From Microbulbifer elongatus (GTDB lineage: Bacteria; Pseudomonadota; Gammaproteobacteria; Pseudomonadales; Cellvibrionaceae), in contig NZ_CP088953.1 in NCBI RefSeq assembly GCF_021165935.1, positions 3,822,501-3,886,500 of the forward strand: a DNA stretch of 64,000 nucleotides, given 5' to 3'. Positions 18,337 through 27,943 of the stretch are shown in pieces. Within the stretch, counting starts at the first letter, position 1, and each line of letters starts with the position of its first letter. The notes under the pieces were generated by a model. It did no database searches, was not told where the DNA came from, and saw only the letters and a list, made by a program, of their open reading frames with translations. The translations under genes were made by a program, and so were the position numbers.

Positions 18337-20501
18337 GCGTTTACTCCCTCTACATTGGATACTGTCCGCTGGGCCGGTTGAGCGGTGGCGGATCGGGTCG
18401 AATTTGTGTGGCCGGACTCAAGAGTGGACGGGTGCGAGGACTGGGGTATGGAGTGGAAAGCCCCCTCGGTTTTCTTACTCTGATGCAGACGATGCAGGTC
18501 AGCGATATCCAGGATGAGCGATACACTGCCATCGCCCAGAATGGTGGCCGCAGAAATACCGGGGACCTTGCGGTAGTTGGTTTCCAGGTTTTTTACAACC
18601 ACCTGCTGCTGACCGATCAGCTCATCCACCAGCAGTGCATAGCGGCGACCCTGACCGTGCACGATCACCGCGATCGCCTCTGTGGGGTCAGTAACAGCGC
18701 CGATCACGTCCAGTGCGGCATGCACAGAAAGTAGCGGTAGATAGTCATCGCGCACTTTCAACAGAAGGTCCTCTCCCGCCATGGGATAAAGATCCTCACT
18801 GCGGGGCTGTAGTGATTCGATGACACCACTCACTGGCAGTACAAAGGTTTCACTGCCTACACGAACGGACATGCCATCGAGGATCGCCAGTGTCAGCGGC
18901 AGGACAATGCGTGTGGTGGTACCATTGCCGGGCCGGGAATCGATCTCCACATGCCCGCCCATGGCTTCGATATTGCGCTTCACCACATCCATACCGACGC
19001 CGCGCCCGGAAACATCACTGACTTCCGCCGCAGTGGAAAACCCCGGGGCGAAAATTAACTGCCAGACATCCTCGTCGCTCATGCTTTCTGAAATAGAGAG
19101 CCCGTTAGCGGCGGCCTTGGCGAGAATTTTTTCGCGATTGAGACCGCCGCCGTCGTCGCTGACTTCAATCAGGATATTGCCACCCTGATGTTGCGCAGAG
19201 AGTAACAGGTTACCGGTGCGTGACTTCCCAGCGGCTTCCCGCTGTTCGGGCGACTCAATACCATGGTCGAGGCTATTGCGCACCAGATGCGTCAACGGAT
19301 CGATAATGCGCTCGGTCAGCCCTTTGTCCAGCTCGGTGGACTTACCCTCGGTGATCAGTTCAATTTCTTTACCAAGTTTTCCGGCAAGGTCGCGCACCAG
19401 GCGAGGAAAGCGGCTGAACACGTAGTCCATCGGCACCATGCGCACCGACATTACGGCTTCCTGCAGATCCCGCGCGGTGCGCGACAACAGACTTAGGCCA
19501 CTGCTGAGTTTACTATCGCGGTCACTGCCAGAATCCTCCACTACCTGATCGAGCATCGACTGGGTAATAACCAGCTCACCGACCAGGTTGATGATCTGGT
19601 CTACTTTGGAAACCGGTACCCGGATGGATGCACTCTCGCCGCCCCCCGCTGTTTTTGTCGCGGGCTTGCGAGCCGCTGGCGGTGTTACAGACTGTTCTTG
19701 TCTCGCCGCGCCTGGTTTTTCCGGTTCTTTAAGAACGGAATCTGGCACAGGGTTTGGTGTCTTTTCCTCGGGCCCGACAGCAGCCAGCGGAGCGATTTCC
19801 AACTGGTCCGGCTCGGTCACGAAGCACAGTACCGCTTCGATATCATCGATACCGAGTGACGAAACGAGCACAACTTCATAGCGATTTTCATCACCCGATT
19901 CGTTTTCCACACTGCCCAGGTGTGCCAGCTCTTCGATCAACAGACGGCGATCTTTCTCTGCGACCTTGAGCAGCGCAACCTGATAGCGACCGGTATCCGC
20001 TGGGACTGCAGTCTCGGCTTGCGCCGGTGTCTTGGCGGCCTCTATGGCCGCATCTTCGGAGCCGGTTTTAGCAGCTACTGTGGTTTCAGCTGCACCTTCT
20101 ACATCTTCGCCAATCTCTTCCAGCGCAAGCTGTCGCAACACCTGACAAATGTATTCCAGAGCTTCCGGGTCCGGTTCGACACTCTGGCGATAGGCATCCA
20201 GTTGGTCATTCAGCATGTCTTTGGTTTCCAGAAATACGTCGATGAGATCGCGGCGCAAGGTGAGCTGCCCACAGCGCGCGTGGTCAAGAAGGTTTTCCAG
20301 CAGATGGGTCGTGCGCTGCAGAGCTTCGAACCCGAATGTACCGGCACCACCCTTGATAGAGTGCGCCGCGCGAAAAATTGCATTCAGCTGCTCCGGGTCC
20401 GGAGCATCCACATCGAGCTCAAGCAGGTGCTGCTCCATTTCTGTGAGCAGCTCGCCCGCCTCCTCAAAAAACGTGTCGTAAAAGTCTGTAATATCCATCA
20501 T
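18333..20501 (-). CDS. cheA: CheA, chemotaxis sensor histidine kinase
   Basis: The 722-residue kinase has an N-terminal HPt domain (phosphorylated His in [17 protein letters not shown], about residue 47), a CheY/CheB-binding P2-like region, and a dimerisation domain ([20 protein letters not shown]). The ATP-binding domain has [28 protein letters not shown] and [19 protein letters not shown] CheW-like regulatory domain is C-terminal. The last 60 or so residues are a low-complexity Ser/Thr-rich tail beyond the usual end. It overlaps motB and cheW by four bases each. Confidence 0.97.
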   Translation of the reverse strand: MMDITDFYDTFFEEAGELLTEMEQHLLELDVDAPDPEQLNAIFRAAHSIKGGAGTFGFEALQRTTHLLENLLDHARCGQLTLRRDLIDVFLETKDMLNDQLDAYRQSVEPDPEALEYICQVLRQLALEEIGEDVEGAAETTVAAKTGSEDAAIEAAKTPAQAETAVPADTGRYQVALLKVAEKDRRLLIEELAHLGSVENESGDENRYEVVLVSSLGIDDIEAVLCFVTEPDQLEIAPLAAVGPEEKTPNPVPDSVLKEPEKPGAARQEQSVTPPAARKPATKTAGGGESASIRVPVSKVDQIINLVGELVITQSMLDQVVEDSGSDRDSKLSSGLSLLSRTARDLQEAVMSVRMVPMDYVFSRFPRLVRDLAGKLGKEIELITEGKSTELDKGLTERIIDPLTHLVRNSLDHGIESPEQREAAGKSRTGNLLLSAQHQGGNILIEVSDDGGGLNREKILAKAAANGLSISESMSDEDVWQLIFAPGFSTAAEVSDVSGRGVGMDVVKRNIEAMGGHVEIDSRPGNGTTTRIVLPLTLAILDGMSVRVGSETFVLPVSGVIESLQPRSEDLYPMAGEDLLLKVRDDYLPLLSVHAALDVIGAVTDPTEAIAVIVHGQGRRYALLVDELIGQQQVVVKNLETNYRKVPGISAATILGDGSVSLILDIADLHRLHQSKKTEGAFHSIPQSSHPSTLESGHTNSTRSATAQPAQRTVSNVEGVNA

Positions 20502-21370
20502 CGCTCCTGCAGGGCATGCAGTGGCTCGGCTCTACCACCCGCGCGGATACGCAGTGCGGCATCCGCGCTCAAAACCAGCAGACTGATCCGTCGATTCACC
20601 GCGTCGCCCGGGTGACTGCCAGGAATGGGATTTCGATCGCCCATGCCAATAACCCGCAACATCTTTTCACTATTGAGCCCGCCAGCAACCAGTTCACGGC
20701 GACAGGCGTTCGCCCGATCTGCGGATAGCTCCCAGTTGCTATACCCGGTATCTCCCGCGGCATAGTTCAGGCTATCGGTGTGGCCGCTGATACTCACGGC
20801 GTTCGGTAACTCGTTCAGCAATGGGGCCATCGCGCGAATCAACTTGCGCATATGCGATTCCAGGCGATCACTGCCGAGCTGGAACATGGAGCGTTGCTCG
20901 GTATCTAACATCTGTATACGCAGCCCTTCCGGCGTCATTTCGAAACGAACCTGATCGCGCAGTTCCCACAGCTCAGAATCGCGCTGAATGACACTCTCGA
21001 TCCGGAACCGCAGCTCCATTAATGTGCGGCGCACGTCATCCGGCAACCGTTGACTGCGCAGATCCACGTGGGCGCGCTCACCACTGACATGTGCGGGGTC
21101 GGCCCCTCCGCCCGGGATGACGCTGGTGCTAGCGCTTTTGCGATCGCCTTTACTCAGAGCCACCGCGAGCGGCGTGCGGAAATATTCCGCCAGCCCCTGC
21201 AATTCTTGCGGTGACGCATTGGACACGATCCACATCACCAGAAACAGCGCCATCAAGGCGGTCATCAGGTCAGCAAGAGCGATTTTCCAGGCACCGCCAT
21301 GATGAGCGGCATGCACTTTACGTGAACGTCGTACGACTATCCGCCGCTCACCTTTCGCTAGACTATTCAT
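20498..21370 (-). CDS. motB: MotB, flagellar stator protein
   Basis: The 290-residue protein has one N-terminal membrane helix with the proton-carrying Asp (IALADLMTALMALFLVMWIV) and a periplasmic OmpA-like peptidoglycan-binding domain (SISGHTDSLNY, SNWELSADRANACRRELVAGGL, VIGMGDRNPI). With MotA it forms the proton-driven stator. The Leu/Met-rich helix looks MotB-like rather than PomB-like, so proton drive is favoured, though this is inference. The ATG overlaps the motA stop. Confidence 0.96.
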   Translation of the reverse strand: MNSLAKGERRIVVRRSRKVHAAHHGGAWKIALADLMTALMALFLVMWIVSNASPQELQGLAEYFRTPLAVALSKGDRKSASTSVIPGGGADPAHVSGERAHVDLRSQRLPDDVRRTLMELRFRIESVIQRDSELWELRDQVRFEMTPEGLRIQMLDTEQRSMFQLGSDRLESHMRKLIRAMAPLLNELPNAVSISGHTDSLNYAAGDTGYSNWELSADRANACRRELVAGGLNSEKMLRVIGMGDRNPIPGSHPGDAVNRRISLLVLSADAALRIRAGGRAEPLHALQER

Positions 21371-22230
21371 GCCGCGTTGAGGGTTGGCCGGACATGGTCT
21401 TCCAGTTCGCCAAACGAGGGGCGATCACTGGTATCAAGCGTCTTGCGACCGAACTCTACCGCCAGCTGCGGGGCGTAACCATTCAGGTTGGCAAGTAGTG
21501 TTACCCGGACACACTGAAGCACCTTTACCGCTTCCTGTACCTGCCGCTCAATACGACTGGCAAGGGGATTAACGAATCCGTAGGCGAGAAGAATTCCCAC
21601 AAAGGTGCCCACTAGCGCATGTGCCACCATGAGGCCAATCTCACCCGCTGCGGCATCAGCCGACGCAAGCGCTTTAACCACCCCCAAAACTGCGGCAACG
21701 ATACCGAAAGCAGGCAAAGCGTCACCCACCTTCAGTAGCGCGTCGGCCGGTACCCGAGCCTCGTGTTCGAAGGCTTCGATCTCATGGGTCATAAGCTCAT
21801 CCAACTCCAGCGGATCCATACTCCCACTCACCATCAGCCGCAAATAATCCGTAGTGAAACTCATGATCATGGGGTCCCGGGCAACACGGGGGAACTCACC
21901 AAATATCTCGCTCTCCTGTGGCGCTTCGATATCCTTCTCAATGCCAATTGCGCCATCGCGACGCATCTTCCATAGCAATTTGTACTGCAGGGCCATGAGA
22001 TCCATGTAAATGGACTTGTCATACTTCGCGGAACGTTTGAGGCGAGAGAGGCTACGCACGGTACTGCGGATTGCCTTGCCATTGTTCGACGCAAGAAAAG
22101 AACCCAGAGCCGCGCCACCTATTATCAAGAACTCCATCGGTTGATAGAGGGGCCCCAAATGACCGCCAGACATGGCAAAGCCGCCAAATACAGAGACGAT
22201 AACGACAATAAACCCGATGAACACCAGCAC
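21367..22230 (-). CDS. motA: MotA, flagellar stator protein
   Basis: The 287-residue protein has four membrane segments. The N-terminal segment (LVFIGFIVVIVSVFGGFAMS) aligns with E. coli MotA from its first residue, so GTG 22230 was chosen; AGGGGGG lies seven bases upstream. The cytosolic loop has charged residues around DPLELDELMTHEIEAFEHEA, and TM3-TM4 contain GDALPAFGIVAAVLGVVKAL and LMVAHALVGTFVGILLAYGF. It heads the mot-che-flh operon behind a sigma-28 promoter. Confidence 0.96.
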   Translation of the reverse strand: MLVFIGFIVVIVSVFGGFAMSGGHLGPLYQPMEFLIIGGAALGSFLASNNGKAIRSTVRSLSRLKRSAKYDKSIYMDLMALQYKLLWKMRRDGAIGIEKDIEAPQESEIFGEFPRVARDPMIMSFTTDYLRLMVSGSMDPLELDELMTHEIEAFEHEARVPADALLKVGDALPAFGIVAAVLGVVKALASADAAAGEIGLMVAHALVGTFVGILLAYGFVNPLASRIERQVQEAVKVLQCVRVTLLANLNGYAPQLAVEFGRKTLDTSDRPSFGELEDHVRPTLNAA

Positions 22231-22266
22231 AAAAAATCCCCCCTGCCTCACAAGCCATGTGGAAAG

Positions 22267-22293
22267 CTATCGGCATCTCTACGCCAATCTTGA
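22267..22293 (-). promoter_or_regulatory. Sigma-28 promoter of the motA-cheW operon
   Basis: On the minus strand the -35 TCAAGATT (22286-22293), 11 bases and -10 GCCGATAG (22267-22274) match the FliA consensus. It lies 37 bases before the motA start, the position of the class 3 mocha promoter in E. coli. The rest of the 22294-22496 gap shows nothing I can identify. Confidence 0.82.
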
Positions 22294-22496
22294 GGCGCGA
22301 ATTGAGGAGCTGTAGAAAAAACCGTCATGCTACCGACGCCATTGTTGACGCGCACTGGTTGCAAGGTGCTGTGCAGGAACTATTTTCATTAGGTATGCAT
22401 CCTCTTTCACGGCGCTAACCCGACAGTTACCAGGCCCACCTATAAGGATGCGTGGAAGGAAGTACTCGAATAACCTTATCCCGGAAGCACGCAACC

Positions 22497-23189
22497 ATGC
22501 TGATCGCGCATTTAGGCGACAAAATACACCACCCGGAAAACACCCTTGCGGCCTTCGAGGCTGCGCATGGTCTTGGCGCCTGTGCAATTGCCACGGAAGT
22601 GCAGTTCAGCAAGGATCAGACCCCCTGGTGTTGTGCCGGTGACGGGCTTGAGATTCCACAGGCAGCAATTTCAGCCCCACTGCGCAGACTGAAAGACAAG
22701 GATCTGCGAACGTTGCCGCTCAGTAACTTTCAGCAACTGGTGGACTGGGCCGGTCGCCATCGCCATCTTGAATGGTTTGTGGAGTTGAGCCCGGATACCC
22801 TCACACTGACAGCACCCGAGAAGGCGATTCAGCGTCTGCTGGACGAGATTCCAGGCTCCACCGACAACTTTGTCCTGCTCACTTCCGATCTGCGCAGCCT
22901 GCGCCTGGCGCGCAATATGGGGTTCGACCTGGTGGCCTTGCGGGTACCCAATGTATCCCGCTGCCTGTCCGCGGATGTGGTGACACTGGCGCCCGATTAT
23001 CTGCTGATTGACCAGTCGACGGTGGACTGTCAGGAACTCCCACCGGGGCCCTGGCAGTGGGTGGTACATGAGATCAATACCACCCAGGGCGCCGTGCACT
23101 GGCGCCACCGCGGTGCCCACCACATACTTACCGGCAACCTCCCCTTACTCATGCGCTCGCGAGAGGCAAGCAATGTCTACGGAATATGA
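22497..23189 (+). CDS. GDPD-fold protein lacking key catalytic residues
   Basis: The 230-residue protein resembles glycerophosphodiester phosphodiesterases: LIAHLGDKIHHPENTLAAFEAA at the N-terminus, GLGACAIATEVQFSKDQTPW next, then DLVALRVPNVSRCLSADVV and PDYLLIDQS. Active enzymes have AHRG, IELDV and a second catalytic His in an IHD motif. Here these are AHLG, IATEV and CAGD, so several catalytic and metal-binding residues are missing. ATG 22497 was preferred over a GTG at 22452 because homology begins there. The end overlaps the next gene by 17 bases, so the two are coupled. Confidence 0.7.
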   Translation: MLIAHLGDKIHHPENTLAAFEAAHGLGACAIATEVQFSKDQTPWCCAGDGLEIPQAAISAPLRRLKDKDLRTLPLSNFQQLVDWAGRHRHLEWFVELSPDTLTLTAPEKAIQRLLDEIPGSTDNFVLLTSDLRSLRLARNMGFDLVALRVPNVSRCLSADVVTLAPDYLLIDQSTVDCQELPPGPWQWVVHEINTTQGAVHWRHRGAHHILTGNLPLLMRSREASNVYGI

Positions 23190-24381
23190 TGTTCTTGTTG
23201 TTGGTGCGGGTATTCAGGGTGCCGGGGTCGCCGAGGCACTGACTGCGGCAGGGTATCGGGTAGCCATCCTGGAGCAGGAATCGGTTGCTTACGGTACCTC
23301 GTCGCGCTCGTCCAAGCTGATCCATGGCGGGCTGCGCTATCTCGAGAGCGGACAGATTTCTCTGGTTCGGGAATGCCTGAAAGAGCGGCGCTGGCTGCTC
23401 AATCACAAGCCGGATCTGGTACATATGGTGCCCTTTCTGATTCCGGTATATCGCCACAGTCGCCGCGCGCCCTGGAAAATTCGTGTGGGGCTGTCGCTGT
23501 ATGCATTGCTGGCGGGCCTGTTCTCTTCCCAGTCCCGTTTCCGCAAGGTCGACATTCACGACTACGAGGCCCTGTGTGGCCTGAACAGTGATAACCTCAT
23601 TGCGGTGTATCGTTACTTCGATGCGCAAACCGACGACGCTGCGCTCACTCAGGAAGTCATCCGCACTGCGGTACGCGGCGGGGCCGAACTGATCTGTCCG
23701 GGTAGCCTGGTTGGTGCAGAGGTGACCGACCGCTTTGTGCGTGCGGACTACTTCCATCAGGGGCAATTAAATACCCTGCATTGCCGGGCGCTGGTGAACT
23801 GCACCGGCCCCTGGATCGACGACACCAACAGCAAGTGCTCCCCCGGCGCGAAGCTGCCACCACTGGAGCTGGTGGCGGGTACGCATATCCAGGTGCCGCT
23901 GAAACTGGCCAACAAAATTTTTTATGTGGAAGCGGAAGACGGACGCGCCGTATTCGTGATGCCCTGGCAGGGTGAAACACTGGTGGGAACCACCGAGCGC
24001 CCTTACCACGGCGATCCGTCCGAGCTGACGCCCACGCTGGAAGAGAAAGCCTATCTGCTGCGTACCCTGAAGCAGTACTTCCCGGAGACCCGGCCACTGC
24101 AGTTGAGCGAATTGAGCGACAGCTTTGCCGGCCTGCGGGTCTTGCCGCACGCCAACAAAAACCCTTTCTCGCGTAGCCGCGAGACCATGATCTGCTGCGA
24201 CAACGACAAGCTGCCGCGCATTGTGGCAGTCGCCGGGGGCAAACTCACCAGCTACCGTGCCACCGCGCGCAGTGTGCTGAAGAAACTGCGACCGCAACTG
24301 GAAGCCCGCCGCCCATGGCCCCAGGCCGCTGCCGCCTCGGCAGAGAGCAATCAGGAAGGCGCGAAAGAGCGCAACCTGTGA
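23173..24381 (+). CDS. Glycerol-3-phosphate dehydrogenase-like FAD oxidoreductase
   Basis: The 402-residue flavoprotein has the dinucleotide motif YDVLVVGAGIQGAGVAEALT, the GlpD-type TSSRSSKLIHGGLRYLESGQ, and a C-terminal FAD segment (FAGLRVLPHANKNPF, then VAVAGGKLTSYRATAR). It lacks the C-terminal DAO_C domain of GlpD (about 500 residues) and ends in an Ala-rich tail. It probably oxidises glycerol-3-phosphate or a similar substrate to feed the quinone pool. ATG 23173 was chosen for the signature; the longer upstream frame is a shadow of the preceding gene. Confidence 0.82.
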   Translation: MSTEYDVLVVGAGIQGAGVAEALTAAGYRVAILEQESVAYGTSSRSSKLIHGGLRYLESGQISLVRECLKERRWLLNHKPDLVHMVPFLIPVYRHSRRAPWKIRVGLSLYALLAGLFSSQSRFRKVDIHDYEALCGLNSDNLIAVYRYFDAQTDDAALTQEVIRTAVRGGAELICPGSLVGAEVTDRFVRADYFHQGQLNTLHCRALVNCTGPWIDDTNSKCSPGAKLPPLELVAGTHIQVPLKLANKIFYVEAEDGRAVFVMPWQGETLVGTTERPYHGDPSELTPTLEEKAYLLRTLKQYFPETRPLQLSELSDSFAGLRVLPHANKNPFSRSRETMICCDNDKLPRIVAVAGGKLTSYRATARSVLKKLRPQLEARRPWPQAAAASAESNQEGAKERNL

Positions 24382-24468
24382 GCCCAGGCTCTACCTTGCC
24401 ACCGAATGCGCAGGGTTGAGCCCGCCCCTGTTATACTGCGGGCCGTTTTTCCGCCTGATTTGCTGTTT

Positions 24469-25527
24469 ATGTCCGACATCCCATCTGCCAATACTCCGGT
24501 CCTCCCATCCGCCGGGAAACCAGATCCCAATACCCGCTCCACCTCTGGCAGTGCCACGCCGGTGTCACACCGCTTCTGCACCGCGCCGCTGATGGACTGG
24601 AGCGACCGGCATTGCCGCTACTTCTGGCGTCTGTTCAGCAAGCACGCACTGCTCTATACGGAGATGGTGACCACCGGCGCGATTCTGTTTGGCGACAAGC
24701 ACAGCCACCTGGATTTCAATGTGGAAGAGCAGCCGGTAGCGCTGCAGCTGGGAGGCAGCGACCCGGAGGATCTGGCGCGCTGTACCGAGATCGCTGAGCA
24801 ATGGGGCTACAGTGAAGTAAACCTGAACTGTGGCTGCCCCAGCGACCGAGTCAAGAAGGGGCGCTTTGGCGCCTGCCTGATGGCAGAACCGGATCTTGTT
24901 GCAGAGTGCCTGGGGGCGATGCGCAGTGCGGTTTCGATTCCGGTGACGGTGAAACACCGCATTGGCATCGACGATATGGAAGATTATCCAGGGCTCACGC
25001 GTTTTGTGGAGGCCCAGGCGAAGGCCGGTATTACCACGTTTATTGTGCATGCACGCAAGGCCTGGCTGAACGGGCTGAGCCCGAAAGAGAATCGCGAGGT
25101 ACCACCACTCAAGTATGAGATGGTGCATCGGCTGAAGCGGGACTACCCGGAGCTGGAAATTGTCCTCAACGGCGGCATCAATTCCATCGAAGAGTGTGAG
25201 ATGCATCTACAGCAACTGGACGGTGTTATGCTCGGGCGCGCCGCCTACCAGACACCGACGCTGCTGGCGGACGTGGACGCCACCCTGTTTGGTGGGGACG
25301 CGGGGCCAACACCCGCGCAAGTGGTACGGCAGATGTTGCCGTATATTGAGCACGAGATGACCAGGGGCCAGAGTCTCAAGCATATTACCCGACACATGAT
25401 GGGACTCTTTCAGGGTGTTCCCGGGGCGCGCCGGTATCGCCGTCATCTGAGTGAGCACGCACATACCGCCGGCGCTGGGCCGGAAGTGCTGGAACAGGCA
25501 CTGGCCATGGTCACCGACGCCGCTTGA
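24469..25527 (+). CDS. dusA: tRNA-dihydrouridine synthase DusA
   Basis: The 352-residue FMN enzyme has FCTAPLMDWSDRHCRYFWRL, the catalytic Cys in EVNLNCGCPSDRVKKGRFGA, VTVKHRIGIDD, and the DusA-specific FIVHARKAWLNGLSPKENRE. The FMN phosphate site is VLNGGINSIEE and VMLGRAAYQTP. It reduces uridine to dihydrouridine in the tRNA D-loop (U20/U20a). ATG 24469 was chosen; the N-terminal 30 residues before the barrel are a Pro/Ser-rich extension. Transaldolase follows 43 bases on. Confidence 0.93.
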   Translation: MSDIPSANTPVLPSAGKPDPNTRSTSGSATPVSHRFCTAPLMDWSDRHCRYFWRLFSKHALLYTEMVTTGAILFGDKHSHLDFNVEEQPVALQLGGSDPEDLARCTEIAEQWGYSEVNLNCGCPSDRVKKGRFGACLMAEPDLVAECLGAMRSAVSIPVTVKHRIGIDDMEDYPGLTRFVEAQAKAGITTFIVHARKAWLNGLSPKENREVPPLKYEMVHRLKRDYPELEIVLNGGINSIEECEMHLQQLDGVMLGRAAYQTPTLLADVDATLFGGDAGPTPAQVVRQMLPYIEHEMTRGQSLKHITRHMMGLFQGVPGARRYRRHLSEHAHTAGAGPEVLEQALAMVTDAA

Positions 25528-25570
25528 TACAACAGAGAATTTTACTTTCTTAAAATAAGGATGTGGGGAA

Positions 25571-26515
25571 ATGAACAAACTGGAACAATTGAAACAGCGC
25601 AGCCTGGTGGTCGCCGATACCGGCGATATCGAGGCAATTCGCCGCTACCAACCGCAGGATGCCACCACAAACCCCTCCCTGCTGTACAAAGCCGCACAGC
25701 TGCCGCAATACCAGCAGCACCTGAAAGACGCCCTGGCGTGGGCGGAGAAAAGTGGCGGTGACGTGATTGCGCAGGCCTCGATGAAACTCGCGGTTTCCAT
25801 CGGCAAAGAGATTCTGCAGATCGTGCCCGGTGTGGTCTCCACGGAAGTGGACGCGCGCCTGTCGTTTGATACCCGCGCCAGTGTGGAGTATGCCCGCAAG
25901 CTGATTGCCCTGTACGAACAGGATGGTGTGGCCCGCGAGCGCGTTCTGATCAAGCTCGCCTCCACCTGGGAAGGTATCGCCGCCGCATCCGTGCTGGAGC
26001 GCGAGGGCATTCACTGCAACCTGACCCTGCTGTTCAGCCAGTGCCAGGCGGTTGCCTGTGCGGAGGCCGGTGTGACACTGATTTCGCCGTTTGTGGGGCG
26101 TATTCTCGACTGGTACAAAGCCAGTACCGGACGCGATGACTACACCGCCGCAGATGACCCCGGCGTGCTTTCTGTCACCCGTATTTATGAGTACTACAAA
26201 TCTCGCGGCTACCCCACCATCGTGATGGGCGCCAGCTTCCGCAATACCGGTGAAATCGAAGCGCTGGCGGGCTGCGACAAGCTCACCATAAGCCCCCAGC
26301 TGCTGCAGGAGCTACAGGATGATGACGGTGAGCTGGCAGAGGGCCTGGGCGGCGAGACCACGGCGCAGTCCAAGCCGGAGGCACCGCTGTCGGAAGCCGA
26401 GTTCCGCTATCAGTTGAATGCCGACGCCATGGCCACAGAAAAGCTCGCGGAGGGCATCCGTAATTTCGTCGCGGACCAGCTGAAGCTGGAGCAACTGCTA
26501 CAGGACGCGCGCTGA
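25571..26515 (+). CDS. tal: Transaldolase (TalB type)
   Basis: The 314-residue pentose-phosphate enzyme has [34 protein letters not shown], the Schiff-base Lys in [33 protein letters not shown] and [12 protein letters not shown]. It transfers a dihydroxyacetone unit between sedoheptulose-7-phosphate and glyceraldehyde-3-phosphate. GGGGA precedes ATG 25571. The dusA-tal-STAS-response regulator-mlaA neighbourhood resembles one I recall in Pseudomonas. Confidence 0.96.
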   Translation: MNKLEQLKQRSLVVADTGDIEAIRRYQPQDATTNPSLLYKAAQLPQYQQHLKDALAWAEKSGGDVIAQASMKLAVSIGKEILQIVPGVVSTEVDARLSFDTRASVEYARKLIALYEQDGVARERVLIKLASTWEGIAAASVLEREGIHCNLTLLFSQCQAVACAEAGVTLISPFVGRILDWYKASTGRDDYTAADDPGVLSVTRIYEYYKSRGYPTIVMGASFRNTGEIEALAGCDKLTISPQLLQELQDDDGELAEGLGGETTAQSKPEAPLSEAEFRYQLNADAMATEKLAEGIRNFVADQLKLEQLLQDAR

Positions 26516-26539
26516 TATCCACCTGGAAAGAGCAAAATC

Positions 26540-27010
26540 ATGCTGCAACACATTCGCAAACTGTTCGATCAAATTGGCCGCGGCGAAAGCGTGGAGGTAC
26601 GCCCCGAAAAGGACGTGCGTATGATCAGCGCAGCGCTGATGGCGGAGATCGCCACAGCGGACCAGAAGATCGACGACCGCGAGCGCAGCACCCTGCTGCA
26701 GTTGCTGATGAGCCACTACCAGCTGGACCAGGAAACCGCGCAGGCGATGGTGGAACGGGCGCTCAGCGAGCGCAACGAGGCCACCTCCCTGTACGAGTTT
26801 ACCCAGACGGTGAACGATCACTTCAGCGAGCGGGACAAATACCTGCTGGTCAAGCAGATGTGGCAGGTAGCCTTTGCAGATGGGGAAATTGACGCATTTG
26901 AAGAGCACCTGATCCGGCGGGTGGCAGAACTGATCTATCTACCCCATGGCCTGTTTACCCGCGCTCGCGCGGAAGCGCGGGATACCGATCTACCCGATAG
27001 GGATCAGTGA
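26540..27010 (+). CDS. TerB-like tellurite resistance family protein
   Basis: The 156-residue, all-helical, acidic protein has two TerB-like repeats: MISAALMAEIATADQKIDDRERSTLLQLL and YLLVKQMWQVAFADGEIDAFEEHLIRRVAELI. The conserved acidic (A)D-x-x-I/ID motifs are metal-binding in family members. The molecular role is not known. It lies 24 bases after tal. Its stop overlaps the stop of the convergent STAS gene by seven bases. Confidence 0.85.
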   Translation: MLQHIRKLFDQIGRGESVEVRPEKDVRMISAALMAEIATADQKIDDRERSTLLQLLMSHYQLDQETAQAMVERALSERNEATSLYEFTQTVNDHFSERDKYLLVKQMWQVAFADGEIDAFEEHLIRRVAELIYLPHGLFTRARAEARDTDLPDRDQ

Positions 27011-27657
27011 TTGACCAGCGACTTGTGACTGTGACGGGAGTGACCGCCTGACGCGTGGTTGTGGGAGGCACGGCCATGTGAATGGTGATTACCGGCGTGG
27101 GCATTGCGCCCGGTCTCACGGTCCTCCGGTTCACTCTCCGACACGCGATTGGAGGTTTCCGCCTTGCCACCACCCTGCTCACTTTCCAGTGCATGCACCA
27201 GATCGCGGAACGTATCGGCGTTTTCCTTGTTCATGCTCATTAGCACCCGGTGCGCTTCCAGTACCATCTCACGGGCACTCTGCTCATCGGGGGCGTCGCA
27301 TTTCAGAGGAGCGGGCTCGGCCTGGTAGGCATCGGCCTCACTGGAGAAGTCCATCAGGTCATCGAACCCCATGGAGTCCAGCAGGTGCAGCAGGCCGCGG
27401 TCATCGCACAGCACCAGCGGCTTGCCGCCATCAGACGCTTCGCTGCGGAAGGCGATCTTGGCCATTAGACCCAGGGTCGTGCTGTCGACACCGTCGGTGT
27501 CGTGCATATCGAACACCACACTGCGAAAGTCGCTTTGCGAAAACATCCTGTCGATAAAACTATCGAAAGACGTACACAGGTTGAGGCGTACATCACCCAC
27601 CAGCTTGACAACATAAATGCCCTGGTGGTCACCAACCATTATCTGCCCGGACTGCAT
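27004..27657 (-). CDS. STAS-domain protein with His-rich tail (anti-sigma antagonist-like)
   Basis: The 217-residue protein has an N-terminal STAS domain (about 1-105; IYVVKLVGDVRLNLCTSFDS, VVFDMHDTDGVDSTTLGLMA). The Ser in GVDSTTLG is in the usual phosphorylation position. After a helical region it ends in a tail with about nine His within 34 residues (NHHSHGRASHNHASGGHSRH), which could bind metal. ATG 27657 has GAGG six bases upstream. The response regulator-PP2C gene upstream on the same strand is a plausible phosphatase partner, as in STAS/PP2C switches. Confidence 0.85.
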   Translation of the reverse strand: MQSGQIMVGDHQGIYVVKLVGDVRLNLCTSFDSFIDRMFSQSDFRSVVFDMHDTDGVDSTTLGLMAKIAFRSEASDGGKPLVLCDDRGLLHLLDSMGFDDLMDFSSEADAYQAEPAPLKCDAPDEQSAREMVLEAHRVLMSMNKENADTFRDLVHALESEQGGGKAETSNRVSESEPEDRETGRNAHAGNHHSHGRASHNHASGGHSRHSHKSLVNH

Positions 27658-27943
27658 AGTTGACCTCAATCACACCCTGCCCTTTTCCCGAGCGCGGATG
27701 CGAGATGGTTAAATTGCGGCTTGTGACCGCAGCACGCTTCCATGTGCATACCTTTGCATATCGGCCCTGAACTGGTGCCTTAGTGGTGCACCCGATGGAA
27801 CGATTGCCCTAAAGTGGGCGGAGCTTACTCCTGCCCGACAGCGCTGACAAGACCACTGTGGTACTGGTGGGTCTTGCGGACAGTATGCAGCAATTTTCGG
27901 GCCTACTGGTGACTGGCTGGCCACCTGTTCGTCAGCAGAGAGG

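Noticed and set aside
22452..22496. Upstream GTG start for the GDPD-like protein
   Set aside because: It would add 15 residues with no family similarity; homology begins at the ATG at 22497.
27848..27876. Hairpin CAAGACC...GGTCTTG downstream of the PP2C gene as a terminator
   Set aside because: The stem has a bulge and there is no T run on the minus strand; left unlisted.
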